Below are positions 22,326 through 30,907 of a stretch of DNA of 64,000 nucleotides, piece by piece. The position numbers and the translations under genes were made by a program. The notes under the pieces were generated by a model that was not told where the DNA came from, did no database searches, and saw only the letters and a program-made list of their open reading frames with translations. Numbering within the stretch: position 1 is the first letter of the stretch; every line of letters begins with the position of its first letter. The stretch lies in assembly GCF_000425805.1 (NCBI RefSeq), contig NZ_AUED01000004.1, positions 310,001 to 374,000 of the forward strand. The letters are read 5' to 3'. The stretch is from Pseudomonas vranovensis DSM 16006. GTDB taxonomy: Bacteria; Pseudomonadota; Gammaproteobacteria; Pseudomonadales; Pseudomonadaceae.

Positions 22326-23276
22326 GTGCGCCAGCGTTATCTTGCCTTGCTCAGTGTGTTTGCCTGCTTGCCCGCGACGGCACTCACGTTCCAGACCCGT
22401 CTGGAGAATATCGAGTGGAAGGTCGAAGGCGATCAGTTCGAGTGCCGGCTGGTCCAGCCGATTGCCGATTTCGGCAGTGGTGAATTCGTGCGCCGTGCCG
22501 GCGAGCAGGCCACGTTTCAATTGCGTTCGAGCACCAACGCACTGGGCAGCGGCTCCGCGACCCTGTTTGCAGCCGCCGCGCCCTGGCAGCCAGGTCGTGC
22601 GGATATCAACCTGGGGGCGGTGCGCATGGCCCGCAGCGGCGTGCTCTTCATCAGCTCCCAGGGCCAGGCCAGTCGCCTGATCAACGGCTTGCTCGACGGA
22701 CGCAGTACCGTGGTGCGCAATTATGCAGGTGAAGCCGGTCGGGCAATAGAAGTGCGCCTGTTGCCGGTGAAATTCAGCAAGGCATACGGCGACTATCAGG
22801 TGTGCGCCGCCAAGCTGCTACCCATGAATTTCGATCAGGTGCGCCAGGCGCGTGTCGGTTTTCCCGGTGGTGGCATTGACCTGGACGTCGATGCCAAGGC
22901 CCGTCTGGACGTAATCCTGGACTTTATCAAGGCCGACCCTACGGTCAACCATATCGAACTCGACGGTCACTCGGACAACAGTGGCAATCGCCTGACCAAT
23001 CGCGACCTCTCAAGGCGCCGGGCGCTGGCAGTCATGGAGTACTTCAAGGCTCATGGTATTGCTGAAGACCAAATGACCGTTCGCTTTCATGGCGAACGCT
23101 ACCCACTGGCCAAGAACAATTCCTCGGCCAATCGGGCGCGTAACCGTCGGGTCAACATCCAGCTGGACCGTGTGGCGCCCGTGGAAAAGCCGATGGAAAA
23201 TGCATCCGAGACGCCTGCGGCAACCCAGGCGCCGGCAGTCCAGGCCGAAACCACCAAGCCCTCGGTCAAGTCCTGA
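22326..23276 (+). CDS. motY: flagellar T-ring protein MotY (OmpA-like)
   Basis: 316 residues from a GTG with TGGAG just upstream. Signal peptide at residues 1-20 (cleaved near ATALTF), a MotY N-terminal beta domain, then an OmpA/MotB peptidoglycan-binding domain (about residues 165-285) with [12 protein letters not shown] and [12 protein letters not shown]. The C-terminal tail is Pro/Ala/Thr-rich. MotY holds the stator to the basal body in the periplasm. Position between pyrC and argG matches P. aeruginosa motY, and the FliA promoter supports it. Confidence 0.93.
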   Translation: MRQRYLALLSVFACLPATALTFQTRLENIEWKVEGDQFECRLVQPIADFGSGEFVRRAGEQATFQLRSSTNALGSGSATLFAAAAPWQPGRADINLGAVRMARSGVLFISSQGQASRLINGLLDGRSTVVRNYAGEAGRAIEVRLLPVKFSKAYGDYQVCAAKLLPMNFDQVRQARVGFPGGGIDLDVDAKARLDVILDFIKADPTVNHIELDGHSDNSGNRLTNRDLSRRRALAVMEYFKAHGIAEDQMTVRFHGERYPLAKNNSSANRARNRRVNIQLDRVAPVEKPMENASETPAATQAPAVQAETTKPSVKS

Positions 23277-23288
23277 GCTGCGACCGTC

Positions 23289-23351
23289 CGTCGCGCTCTC
23301 GACAGTTCCTGTCGCTTTGTCGTCACAAGCTGTCGCCCCACTGTAAATTTT
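23289..23351 (+). promoter_or_regulatory. triple ArgR half-site array upstream of argG
   Basis: Three direct repeats with an exact 21-bp period: CGTCGC-N8-CA (23289), TGTCGC-N8-CA (23310) and TGTCGC-N8-AA (23331). The last is a perfect TGTCGCN8AA half-site of Pseudomonas ArgR. The array ends about 55 bp before the argG start. Confidence 0.75.
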
Positions 23352-23405
23352 GCCGCAAGGCCGGTAGAATCGACGGCTTTCCGTACAACCCCGTGGAGTG
23401 ATGGC

Positions 23406-24623
<1,218 letters not shown>

Positions 24624-24643
24624 ACGACGCCTTGATCCAAAAG

Positions 24644-24669
24644 AACCCCGGCCTGGTCCGGGGTTTTTT
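24644..24669. terminator. argG terminator
   Basis: Stem AACCCCGG/CCGGGGTT, loop CCTGGT, then TTTT. It ends just inside the stop codon region of the convergent gene at 24668, so the T-run doubles as 3' end of that gene. Confidence 0.88.
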
Positions 24670-25189
24670 ATTGGCTGATCACTTGGGACACCAAGGTGAT
24701 TTGAGTACCGGCTTCCAGATTGCAGATTATCCAGGTGTCGCAAGGCCCTCCGGGCTCACGCAGCGCCTGGGCAACAAAGGCGTCGAGCCTTTGCTGGGCG
24801 CCTGCACCCTTCAAGCTGATGGTGACCGTAGTTGCTGGTATTTCATTGCGTTCGGCCGGTTCCGGGGCGTGCTTGGCAGGGTTTTCAACAATGTCTGTAT
24901 TTTTCTTCACGGGTTGTGACTTGAAGGCAGAGGGATCTTCCGGGTCCGCCAGTGGCGGAGTCGATGTGGCTGTCTCAAGCAGGTCTGGCGAACACAGGGA
25001 TTTGTAATTGAAGTTCAGGGTAAGAAAGAACAGCACGGTGAGGAAGAAAGGAAAGCCGACTAGAAACCATGTATAGATTCCCTGGCTGTCCTCCCCCAGG
25101 AACGGTAGTGAGGCCAGCGCAGACGCCTCAATAATGCCCGCGAAAATCGCGATGATCGTCAACGGGCTACGCGGCTCGCTTCTGCTCAT
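24668..25189 (-). CDS. hypothetical membrane protein
   Basis: 173 residues from ATG (MSRSEPRSPLTIIAIFAG), with GGGAG and AAAGG upstream; an 11-codon longer start exists. Two membrane helices at about residues 8-27 and 38-57 are followed by a short linker and a soluble C-terminal domain of about 115 residues that starts Pro/Asp-rich and ends in a mixed alpha/beta part with two Cys (CDTWIIC). I do not recognise a family. Codon use and GC are somewhat lower than in neighbours. The C-terminal part could be cytoplasmic or periplasmic depending on topology. Confidence 0.65.
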   Translation of the reverse strand: MSRSEPRSPLTIIAIFAGIIEASALASLPFLGEDSQGIYTWFLVGFPFFLTVLFFLTLNFNYKSLCSPDLLETATSTPPLADPEDPSAFKSQPVKKNTDIVENPAKHAPEPAERNEIPATTVTISLKGAGAQQRLDAFVAQALREPGGPCDTWIICNLEAGTQITLVSQVISQ

Positions 25190-25621
25190 GGCCTTTGCTC
25201 CCTTCGACTGAGTCAAGTTCAAGGTTATGTACTATGGGCAGTGCGCGCCGGGTAGGGGGTTGCGTTTCTGTCAGGGGAAATGATTGTGCTTTAAAGGGAG
25301 TCTGCAGGTTGTTAACTGTTTGTGTTTGGTATTTATCAAACGTGTGAAGTTGATTTTTCCTGCGCCGGCTATCGCGTTGTTGATGGGGTGCTTATATATA
25401 GTGCTGCTACCTTGTTGTGTGGTTTAGAGATTTATCTCTACTGGCGCGGGCGGCTCTACTCTGGTGCCGTGTGTGGTAGTTACATCTGTAGGAATTGTCT
25501 GCCGCATTTGTAGGTTGTGTCTTTGTATGCATTTATCTGTTATTAGCGTAATACAGTTTGTCCTGTAACTAGGCTATTGTGCGGGGACAAAATATCGAAC
25601 AGCAAACAATTGGATTTGCCC
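25190..25621. other. AT-rich intergenic region before response regulator
   Basis: 432 bp, clearly lower in GC than the rest. I see no convincing gene; one 63-codon open frame lacks a ribosome binding site and family features. It holds a perfect palindrome TAGAGAT-TT-ATCTCTA (25425-25440) and two related TGTAGG words at 25486 and 25510 (CTGTAGGAATT and TTTGTAGGTTG), which may be operators. It should contain the promoters of both flanking genes. Confidence 0.5.
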
Positions 25622-26248
25622 ATGAATAAAGTGCTGATCGTGGATGATCACCCTGTCATTCGCCTGGCTGTACGCATGTTGATGGAGCGACATGGCTATG
25701 AGGTCATCGCGGAGACAGACAATGGTGTAGATGCGCTGCAACTGGCGCGCGAGCATGGCCCGGATATCGTCATTCTGGATATCGGCATTCCCAAGCTCGA
25801 TGGTCTTGAGGTCATCGCCCGGCTCAACTCCACCTGTCCAGGGGTCAAGGTTCTCGTACTGACGTCGCAAGCTCCCGGGCATTTCTCAATGCGCTGCATG
25901 CAGGCCGGCGCTGCCGGCTATGTTTGCAAGCAGCAGGACCTGACGGAACTGCTCAGTGCCATCAAGGCGGTGCTGTCCGGCTACAGCTATTTTCCGAACC
26001 AGGCGCTGCATTCTGTACGTTCCAACCTGGGCGGGGCGACCGAGGCCGACATGGTAGAGCGACTGTCAGGGCGAGAGATGATGGTGTTGCAGCAATTGGC
26101 CCGTGGTAAAACCAACAAGGAAATTGCCGACGGCATGTTCTTGAGCAACAAAACGGTCAGTACCTACAAGACCCGGCTGCTACTCAAGCTCAATGCGCGG
26201 TCACTGGTAGACCTGATCGAGCTGGCTCAACGCAACGGTCTGGTCTGA
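25622..26248 (+). CDS. orphan NarL/LuxR-family response regulator
   Basis: 208 residues. Receiver domain with acidic pair VDDHP, phospho-Asp in VILDIGIPK (about residue 53), Thr in VLTS and Lys in YVCKQQD. Then a GerE/LuxR helix-turn-helix at about residues 142-200 (LSGREMMVLQQLARGKTNKEIA). It resembles BvgA/EvgA/GacA-type regulators. No sensor kinase is near. A hairpin terminator follows. Start MNKVLIVDDHP is the normal receiver start. Confidence 0.9.
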   Translation: MNKVLIVDDHPVIRLAVRMLMERHGYEVIAETDNGVDALQLAREHGPDIVILDIGIPKLDGLEVIARLNSTCPGVKVLVLTSQAPGHFSMRCMQAGAAGYVCKQQDLTELLSAIKAVLSGYSYFPNQALHSVRSNLGGATEADMVERLSGREMMVLQQLARGKTNKEIADGMFLSNKTVSTYKTRLLLKLNARSLVDLIELAQRNGLV

Positions 26249-26263
26249 CGCTCCAGGAACGAC

Positions 26264-26285
26264 AAAGCCTCCTTGCGGAGGCTTT
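26264..26285 (+). terminator. response regulator terminator
   Basis: Stem AAAGCCTCC/GGAGGCTTT with loop TTGC, then TTTT interrupted only by G. Confidence 0.85.
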
Positions 26286-26315
26286 TGTGTTTGAGCGGGT
26301 ACTGAATGCTCGAGT

Positions 26316-26336
26316 GTCCGGGTGAGTCACCCGGAC
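26316..26336 (-). terminator. inverted repeat after the 59-aa gene
   Basis: Perfect 10-bp arms GTCCGGGTGA/TCACCCGGAC around a single G, just downstream of the small minus-strand gene. No T-run, so it may be a hairpin or a binding site. Confidence 0.4.
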
Positions 26337-26352
26337 CGAGGATGGCGTGGCG

Positions 26353-26532
26353 TCAGAGGTCGAAGTCGAACTCGGCGAGTTGCTTCTGCAAGCGACGTTC
26401 TTCCAGCAGATTGTCGATGGTGCGACGTTTGCTGAGGTTGGTCTTTGCCACTTCAACAACGGGTTCCACGTCATCGGCCTCTGCCGGCGTGAAATCTTCA
26501 TCTACATCCAGGTCTTCTTTATCGGTGCTCAT
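26353..26532 (-). CDS. small acidic protein, PA3496-like
   Basis: 59 residues, below a 60-residue cut-off and easily missed. It begins MSTDKEDLDVDEDFTPAE and has an acidic first half (many Asp/Glu), then a basic amphipathic segment KRRTIDNLLEERRLQKQ (about residues 35-51) and an acidic end FDFDL. It matches my memory of the small conserved Pseudomonas protein PA3496 found beside nth, annotated as a putative envelope-integrity protein. Function unknown. It lies directly upstream of and in the same direction as the response regulator's convergent region, 105 bp from the nth stop. Confidence 0.75.
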   Translation of the reverse strand: MSTDKEDLDVDEDFTPAEADDVEPVVEVAKTNLSKRRTIDNLLEERRLQKQLAEFDFDL

Positions 26533-26637
26533 AAGTCACTCCAAGCCAAGAGGGCCATTGGCGCACCTTATAGCGAGAATCCTTGAGCTGGTAAAAAAGA
26601 TTTTTTCAATCGACCTGGTACATATTTCACTATCTTC

Positions 26638-27276
26638 TCAATCGTCAGAGGTTTTCTGCTTGTATTCGCACAAGTCCTCGATCCGGCAGCTACCGCAGCG
26701 CGGTTTGCGCGCCTGGCATACATAGCGCCCGTGCAGGATCAACCAATGGTGTGCGTCGAGCAGGTAGGCCTTGGGTACGAACTTCATCAATGCCTTCTCG
26801 ACTTCAAGCACCGTTTTGCCGGGCGCAATGCCTGTACGGTTGCTGACCCGGAAAATATGCGTGTCCACTGCCATCGCCACTTGCCGGAACGCTGTGTTGA
26901 GTACCACGTTGGCAGTCTTGCGGCCTACGCCGGGCAGCGCTTCGAGTGCTTCGCGGGTTTCCGGCACCTGGCTTGCGTGTTTTTCAATCAACAGGCGACA
27001 GGTTTCGATAACGTTGCGGGCCTTGCTGTTGTAAAGCCCGATGGTCTTGATGTACGCCGACAGTCCGTCGACCCCCAGCGCATGAATGGCTTCGGGGGTG
27101 TTGGCGACAGGGTACAACTTGGCCGTGGCCTTGTTGACACTGACGTCCGTGGCCTGGGCTGAAAGAATCACCGCGATCAGCAGCTCGAACGGCGTGGTAT
27201 AGGCCAGTTCTGTCTTGGGCTCAGGGTTGTCTTCGTGCAGCCTGCGAAAGATTTCCAGGCGTTTGGCAGCATTCAT
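26638..27276 (-). CDS. nth: endonuclease III
   Basis: 212 residues with E. coli-like numbering: helix-hairpin-helix ALPGVGRKTA with catalytic Lys120, catalytic Asp138 in AVDTHIFRV, and the [4Fe-4S] set Cys187, Cys194, Cys197, Cys203. A DNA glycosylase/AP lyase for oxidised pyrimidines. Its AAGGAAA ribosome binding site is inside the end of rnfE; it is last in the rnf operon, the usual place. Confidence 0.96.
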   Translation of the reverse strand: MNAAKRLEIFRRLHEDNPEPKTELAYTTPFELLIAVILSAQATDVSVNKATAKLYPVANTPEAIHALGVDGLSAYIKTIGLYNSKARNVIETCRLLIEKHASQVPETREALEALPGVGRKTANVVLNTAFRQVAMAVDTHIFRVSNRTGIAPGKTVLEVEKALMKFVPKAYLLDAHHWLILHGRYVCQARKPRCGSCRIEDLCEYKQKTSDD

Positions 27277-27280
27277 GGGG

Positions 27281-27805
27281 TCAAAGGTTTCCTTGACGAC
27301 GTAAGGGGGCTCGCCCATGGCAAACCCGGTTGTACAGGGCCAGTAGCAGGCCCATCAATATCAGCGCCCCAGGCAGCAGGGCGGCCAGGCGAATTCCTGC
27401 CCATTGCGCCAGAAACTCGCGGCCAGCACCCAGGCCCAAGGCCAGGGCAGCAAAACCGAGCAACACGATGGCTGATTGCCGCAAGGTCTGGGTGTCGCCA
27501 CGGGCGTGTTCAAACACCAGGCATTGTACGGCGATCAGTGCCGGATAAGGGCCAAGCGCCAGGTACAACGGCAGGGTCCAGGTACGAAGCCCAAGCTCCA
27601 GGCAGGTGGTCAACCCCGCCGATAGCAGTACGCTGGCAAGCAGCCTGCCGGGGCCGTCGAGCCAGCGGTGCAGTGGGCTCATTGCCAGGTGGTGCAGGGT
27701 GATCACCAGGACACTCAGGCCGGCAATGGCGCCAGCGTTGTGTAGCGTCTGAGTGGCGCCCAGCAGCGGCGCCAGGCTTACGGCGGCAAGCCATTGCTTA
27801 TTCAT
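27281..27805 (-). CDS. rnfE: RnfE-like membrane subunit (divergent)
   Basis: 174 residues with about six membrane helices and RnfE/RsxE pattern, but short (typical about 230). The first conserved Cys of the LGLCPLL motif is Ala12 (VSLAPLLGAT); the second motif TNC reads VQC with Cys95 kept. In known Rnf/Nqr complexes these cysteines and those of RnfA hold an intramembrane [2Fe-2S]. Start MNKQWLAAVSLAP lies 8 bp inside rnfG. Followed closely by nth. Confidence 0.8.
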   Translation of the reverse strand: MNKQWLAAVSLAPLLGATQTLHNAGAIAGLSVLVITLHHLAMSPLHRWLDGPGRLLASVLLSAGLTTCLELGLRTWTLPLYLALGPYPALIAVQCLVFEHARGDTQTLRQSAIVLLGFAALALGLGAGREFLAQWAGIRLAALLPGALILMGLLLALYNRVCHGRAPLRRQGNL

Positions 27806-28415
27806 TGCTGCGCTCTCCCAGTAACACCTGCCGATGCTCGTCGAAGTAGCGCAAGGCGTCGTGCACGGCATGAATGACGGCGCGGGAGGTGATGGTAGCC
27901 CCCGCCAACTGATCGAATTGACCGTTGTCGCGCTTGAGCGACCAGGCGGCGTCGGGAGTCGTCTGCCGGCTGTTCCCGACAAAGCCCTGCAGCCAGTGGT
28001 TGTCTGGTGCTGCCACGGCGGCGCCTAGGCCTGGCGTCTCTTGCTGGCGCAGTACCTTGCTGCCGATCAGGCGTCCTTGTGAATCAATGGCGATCAGCAG
28101 TTCAAGGGGGCCGCCATACCCCTGTGCCAGACTGTGCAGCACCACAGCGCTGGGCTGGCCCGCCAATGTGGCGCGATAGCCTGCCAGTAACCGGCTGTGG
28201 GCGAGGGGGGCGGTGTCCAGTGCCAAGGGCGTCTGCAAGGGGTGATTGTCGTAGAGAGTTTGCGGCAGCACGCTGAGCCAGGTTTGCGCCTTGAGCTGTT
28301 GTTGTGCCTGGTCGATGGCATCAGTGCCCAGGCGATGCCAGATGATGACGCTGCCGATGCTCAATGCGGCAATGAGCACCAGCAGTATCCACTTGCCTGT
28401 TGCAGACAGGTTCAA
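27798..28415 (-). CDS. rnfG: RnfG-like FMN-binding subunit
   Basis: 205 residues. N-terminal anchor helix at about residues 7-25 and a periplasmic FMN_bind domain; AGATITSRAV near residue 178 is the (S/A)GATxTS motif whose second Thr carries covalent FMN. The best start is TTG at 28415, giving a TTGA overlap with the rnfD stop; no ATG or GTG fits. It overlaps rnfE by 8 bp. Confidence 0.82.
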   Translation of the reverse strand: MNLSATGKWILLVLIAALSIGSVIIWHRLGTDAIDQAQQQLKAQTWLSVLPQTLYDNHPLQTPLALDTAPLAHSRLLAGYRATLAGQPSAVVLHSLAQGYGGPLELLIAIDSQGRLIGSKVLRQQETPGLGAAVAAPDNHWLQGFVGNSRQTTPDAAWSLKRDNGQFDQLAGATITSRAVIHAVHDALRYFDEHRQVLLGERSNE

Positions 28416-29398
28416 GAGGGAACCGCCTGCCGACGTTCGGCCCAGCGCTCGAGCGCCGGCACACAAAGGTTCATCAACAGCACGGCAAAGGCGGTGCCGT
28501 CGGGGTAGCTGCCCCAGGTCCGTATCAGGTAGATCAATACCCCAATTCCGATCCCGAACATCAATCGGGCCTGTGCTGACTTGGGCCCGGAGACCGGCTC
28601 GGTGGCGATGAAAAATGCTGCCAGCATGGTCGAGCCACTGAGCAAATGCAGCAGTGGTGAGCCATTGGAGTCTGAGCCCGAACCATTCCAGAACACCAGG
28701 CTCATGACGAAAAGGCTCGCCAGCAGGCCAACCGGTGCATGCCAGGTGAACACCTTGCGTTGCAGTAACAGCAAGCCACCGAGCAGAAACGCCAGGTTGG
28801 CCCACTCACTGCCCTGGCCGCCGAAATGACCAAAGCCAGGGTGACTGGCGAACAGCTCGTCCAGGGTCAGGCTGCGGTTGTTGCGCAGGGCATCGAGGAC
28901 CGTGGCCTGGGCCCAGGCGTCGGGTTGTTCGGTGCCGCTCCAGGCAAACACATAGTGCAGGCTTGAGGCCAGGTCCAGCAGCTGTACGCCGGGCCACTGG
29001 GTCATGGACTGTGCAAAGGTGAGCAGCACCACGGCATAGCCGAGCATCGCCGGGTTGAACGGGTTCCTGCCAACGCCGCCGTAAAGCTGCTTGCCCAGGG
29101 CAATGGCGCTGGCGCTGGCGATGACCGGCACCCACCAGGGGGCATAGGCGGGCAAGGCAACAGCCAGCAGGCAGGCGCTGACCAGAGCGCTCCCGTCATT
29201 GAGCGAAGACCGCACCGGGCGTTGTTGCAGCTTGAGTGAAATGGCCTCGCTGGCCAGCGCCGAGCCTGCGCACAACACAAGGTTGAACAGCATCCCCCAG
29301 CCATGTTGCCAGAGCAACGTCAGCACGCCCGGCATGCACGCCAGCAGCACCAGCGACATCGTGCTGCGCAGGCGATCGCTGGAGTCAGTGGCTGGCAT
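28412..29398 (-). CDS. rnfD: RnfD-like membrane subunit
   Basis: 328 residues, about ten membrane helices, with [20 protein letters not shown] (residues about 101-120) of the NqrB/RnfD family. The segment [12 protein letters not shown] (Thr about residue 260) corresponds to the SGAT site for covalent FMN, with Ala changed to Ser. [16 protein letters not shown] near the C-terminus is typical. It overlaps rnfB by 14 bp, so nothing separates B from D: the place where rnfC should be. Confidence 0.85.
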   Translation of the reverse strand: MPATDSSDRLRSTMSLVLLACMPGVLTLLWQHGWGMLFNLVLCAGSALASEAISLKLQQRPVRSSLNDGSALVSACLLAVALPAYAPWWVPVIASASAIALGKQLYGGVGRNPFNPAMLGYAVVLLTFAQSMTQWPGVQLLDLASSLHYVFAWSGTEQPDAWAQATVLDALRNNRSLTLDELFASHPGFGHFGGQGSEWANLAFLLGGLLLLQRKVFTWHAPVGLLASLFVMSLVFWNGSGSDSNGSPLLHLLSGSTMLAAFFIATEPVSGPKSAQARLMFGIGIGVLIYLIRTWGSYPDGTAFAVLLMNLCVPALERWAERRQAVPS

Positions 29399-30239
29399 GA
29401 TCGGCGACCGGTTGCAGGGCGTGTAGACGTGCCTGGGCGTGTTCGGCCGCTTGCTCCAGTTCAGTCAGCTGGGCCTGCTGGGCATCGTTTGGCGTAGCGC
29501 CAAAGGCAGCCCGTGCCTTGCTCAGTTGGGCCCTGCTCATGGCGGCAGCAATCTTGGCTTGTTTCAGGGCGGCATCGGCTGCGGCTGCCTTCTGCGCCTT
29601 GACCCGCTCGATGGCGGCTTTGATCGGGTCATCGGCTGTCGCGCCGGGGCTGGCAGTGCCTGGCGCCGCGGTGCGCTGGCTACGGGCCGTGCGCTCTGCC
29701 TGTTTGCGCGCCTCTTCGCGCTCCAGCCGGCTGTTGCGCAGCTCGAAGCGGCGCCGAGCCTGGTTGCGTTTACGGGTACGCGTCGCCAGGGTGTCGGCGT
29801 CAGGGGCCAACCCGCCGACAATCGCCACGATGTTGCTGGTAGCGGTCAGTGGCAGCAGGTCAATGCAGTCCACCGGACAAGGTGCCACGCACAGGTCGCA
29901 ACCGGTGCATTCGGCGCTGATAACCGTGTGCATCAGTTTGGCTGCGCCGACGATGGCATCCACTGGACAGGCCTGGATGCATTTGGTGCAGCCAATGCAC
30001 TCTGCTTCGCGGATGTAGGCGACTTGCGCCGGCGCAGTGCCGCGCTCAGGGTCCAGGGCAATGACCGGAACCTGCAGCAGGCTGGCCAGTGCAGCGATGG
30101 TTTCGCTACCACCGGGTGGACACTTATTGATCGCTTCGCCCTTGGCCAACCCCTCTGCATAAGGCTTGCAGCCAGGGTGGCCGCACTTTCCGCACTGGGT
30201 TTGCGGCAGCAGGGCGTCGATGCGTTGAATCAGACTCAT
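29385..30239 (-). CDS. rnfB: RnfB-like ferredoxin subunit with RnfC-like tail
   Basis: 284 residues. It begins at the Cys-rich Fe4S domain (CGKCGHPGC...KCPPGG, residues 16-44), followed by two ferredoxin clusters [12 protein letters not shown] (81-92) and [12 protein letters not shown] (111-122). The usual N-terminal membrane helix of RnfB is absent. From about residue 155 a basic Ala/Glu/Lys-rich coiled coil ([19 protein letters not shown], then [17 protein letters not shown]) resembles the C-terminal tail of RnfC rather than RnfB. It starts at an ATGA overlap with rnfA. Confidence 0.85.
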   Translation of the reverse strand: MSLIQRIDALLPQTQCGKCGHPGCKPYAEGLAKGEAINKCPPGGSETIAALASLLQVPVIALDPERGTAPAQVAYIREAECIGCTKCIQACPVDAIVGAAKLMHTVISAECTGCDLCVAPCPVDCIDLLPLTATSNIVAIVGGLAPDADTLATRTRKRNQARRRFELRNSRLEREEARKQAERTARSQRTAAPGTASPGATADDPIKAAIERVKAQKAAAADAALKQAKIAAAMSRAQLSKARAAFGATPNDAQQAQLTELEQAAEHAQARLHALQPVADHASH

Positions 30240-30817
30240 GATGTGAATAATCCATTGAAGCCGAGAAACGCCAAGGCCATCACGCCTGCCCCGATCAACT
30301 CGATGGGCAGGCCGCGAAAGGCCAAGGGTATTGCGTTATGGTCGCTACGCTGGCGCAGGTCGTCGAACAGGCTCAGCGCCAGCCAGAAGCCCAGCCCTCC
30401 ACCCAAGCCCCAAGCCAGCGTCTGCATCACTGCGTAACCACCCTGAGTGATCTGGAGGGTCAATCCCAGGAGCCCTGTATTGCCCAGCAGCAACGGCATC
30501 AAGCCGTCGAAGGGCAGGGCAGGCAGAGCGCGCGACAACAACCCCAGCAATGGCTCGATCAGCACTACGCACAGGGGCAGGAATACGAACAGGCGAAGGT
30601 ACTCGAGCTGCAGGGGTTGCAGGGCAAGTCGGTAGATAAGCTGGCCCAGGCAGGTGGCAAGTGCCAGTAGCGCGAGGGTTGCCAGGCCCAGGGCATGTAC
30701 CCTGCGTCGGTCGTTATCGACCGAGGGTTGCAGCAGCGGGTCGATGGCCAGCGCCTGGTGCAGGACCAGGTTGTTGATCAGCGCGGCGCTGATCAGGGCC
30801 AGGATGAGTTCGCTCAT
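30236..30817 (-). CDS. rnfA: RnfA-like membrane subunit lacking cluster cysteines
   Basis: 193 residues, six membrane helices, aligned end to end with RnfA/RsxA ([19 protein letters not shown]... at the start, [19 protein letters not shown] at the end). The two conserved cysteines are gone: LGLCPF is AIDPLL (Asp26) and TTNC is LGNT (Thr114). The frame is intact. First gene of the rnfABDGE-nth operon, 90 bp after metG and behind its terminator hairpin. Confidence 0.82.
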   Translation of the reverse strand: MSELILALISAALINNLVLHQALAIDPLLQPSVDNDRRRVHALGLATLALLALATCLGQLIYRLALQPLQLEYLRLFVFLPLCVVLIEPLLGLLSRALPALPFDGLMPLLLGNTGLLGLTLQITQGGYAVMQTLAWGLGGGLGFWLALSLFDDLRQRSDHNAIPLAFRGLPIELIGAGVMALAFLGFNGLFTS

Positions 30818-30874
30818 GGAAGTGCCGAATGCCAGGGCTGTTCGCCATTATCCGGCAATGACGCGAGGAAGAGA

Positions 30875-30902
30875 ACGCCCCGGACGCAAACGTCCGGGGC
30901 GT
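30875..30902 (-). terminator. metG terminator
   Basis: Perfect 12-bp stem ACGCCCCGGACG/CGTCCGGGGCGT with CAAA loop, 6 bp after the metG stop; minus strand continues TCTCTTCCT, moderately T-rich. Confidence 0.75.
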
Positions 30903-30907
30903 GGGGT

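Noticed and set aside
25322..25513. 63-codon frame in the AT-rich gap
   Set aside because: No ribosome binding site, mixed Cys/Tyr composition and no resemblance to known proteins; treated as intergenic.
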